Origin: UBA6168 sp964508135
GTDB lineage: Bacteria; Bacteroidota; Bacteroidia; Chitinophagales; Saprospiraceae
DNA length: 64,000 nucleotides
NCBI GenBank assembly: GCA_964508135.1
Contig: CAZDSU010000008.1
Location: 57,914 to 121,913, forward strand
Direction of reading: 5' to 3'
Part shown: positions 63,556 to 64,000 of the stretch, piece after piece
How the letters are laid out: every line of letters starts with the position of its first letter
Numbering within the stretch: position 1 is the first letter of the stretch
Translations under genes and position numbers: made by a program
The notes under the pieces: generated by a model
Told to the model about the DNA's origin: nothing
Seen by the model: the letters and a program-made list of their open reading frames with translations, nothing else
Databases searched by the model: none

Positions 63556-64000
63556 TTAAAAGAAATAACTCACCCCTCCCTTTAAAAAGAACGGCGCCCC
63601 CGGCGTAAAATGCAGTTCCGTCACCGGCTCCAGTTCATCCTTCAATCGGCTCTCCGTATCAAACTGCGCATCGTTGTACTCCGTGTTCAGCAGGTTCTGT
63701 ACCGAGAGGCTGATTTCGAGGTTGCGCTTCTTCCAGCCCACCAGCGCATCCACCACGAACTGGCCAGTGGCCACGGTGCTGTTGTCCTCGTTAGCAGGAC
63801 GGTCGCCGATGTAGCGGTATCGGATGCTGCCGTAGAGACCGTTTTTCGCCTGCGCCGTCAACCCGCCGATGCTCGTGACTGTTGGGGCGAGGGGGATGTA
63901 ATCCTGCCCATCGGGTTCGTCCTTGGCACGTGGTAGGGTGTAGTTGAAATCGGCGTCGGCGTACAGCCCACGCAGAATTTGCCAACGGGCACTCAGGTCG
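63556..64000 (-). CDS. TonB-dependent receptor, C-terminal part (5' end outside window)
   Basis: The frame is open to the window edge and gives the last 147 residues of a TonB-dependent outer-membrane receptor. Visible are barrel strands (GLYADADFNYTLPRA, YGSIRYRYIGDRPANED), the late-barrel LEISLSVQNLLNTEYNDAQFD, and an aromatic C-terminal Phe (FFLKGGVSYFF) as the outer-membrane insertion signal. The internal TTG at 63861 is not the true start. The substrate is unknown. Confidence 0.88.
   Translation of the reverse strand, partial: DLSARWQILRGLYADADFNYTLPRAKDEPDGQDYIPLAPTVTSIGGLTAQAKNGLYGSIRYRYIGDRPANEDNSTVATGQFVVDALVGWKKRNLEISLSVQNLLNTEYNDAQFDTESRLKDELEPVTELHFTPGAPFFLKGGVSYFF

Overview
The window comes from a Bacteroidota chromosome, most likely a Saprospiria/Chitinophagales-type lineage. 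This is inferred from a SusC/SusD/SusE locus, four proteins ending in type IX secretion sorting domains, type III glutamine synthetase, methylmalonyl-CoA epimerase, and several upstream sequences that match the Bacteroidota sigma consensus (-33 TTTG, -7 TAnnTTTG). Shine-Dalgarno sites are rare. No rRNA, prophage, insertion sequence or CRISPR array was seen.

Layout. 1-6.2 kb: a WG-repeat protein cut by the window edge, tRNA-Asn, a PfkB kinase, an outer-membrane barrel protein and a patatin-like phospholipase. 6.4-10.7 kb: WbqC-like protein, groES-groEL and rlmN. 10.8-17 kb: a possible accessory block with a membrane protein (effector-associated-domain-like N-terminus, TonB C-terminus), a dynamin-like GTPase, and an AT-rich type II restriction-modification pair. 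17-27 kb: a lipoprotein, Sua5/TsaC with a repeat inserted in its reading frame, methylmalonyl-CoA epimerase, a TonB-dependent receptor, a CotH-like secreted protein, a BatA/VWA protein, a SnoaL-like lipoprotein and a family 2 glycosyltransferase. 27.4-33.8 kb: SusC, SusD and SusE, with starch-binding-type modules nested inside SusD and no glycoside hydrolase nearby. 33.8-38.6 kb: a DUF1501 gene with an amber codon in its Tat signal, a CBS protein, a 0.4-kb palindromic repeat array and a DUF1549/DUF1553 cytochrome-type protein. 38.7-50.8 kb: a GT-C membrane protein, glnN, a secreted serine hydrolase, a 1241-residue secreted modular protein, a DoxX gene with an amber codon, and a divergent pair of class IV aminotransferase and folE. 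51-64 kb: an AT-rich secreted protein, a large atypical Clp-type AAA+ ATPase, a TPR lipoprotein with two DUF4331 paralogues, two small proteins, and the end of a TonB-dependent receptor.

Between genes there are two recurrent repeat families: a GC-rich double stem-loop in five copies, and long imperfect hairpins built from short repeated words. The main candidates for new biology are the EAD/TonB-dynamin pair, the SusD with nested SusE/F-like modules, the atypical Clp ATPase and these repeat families.
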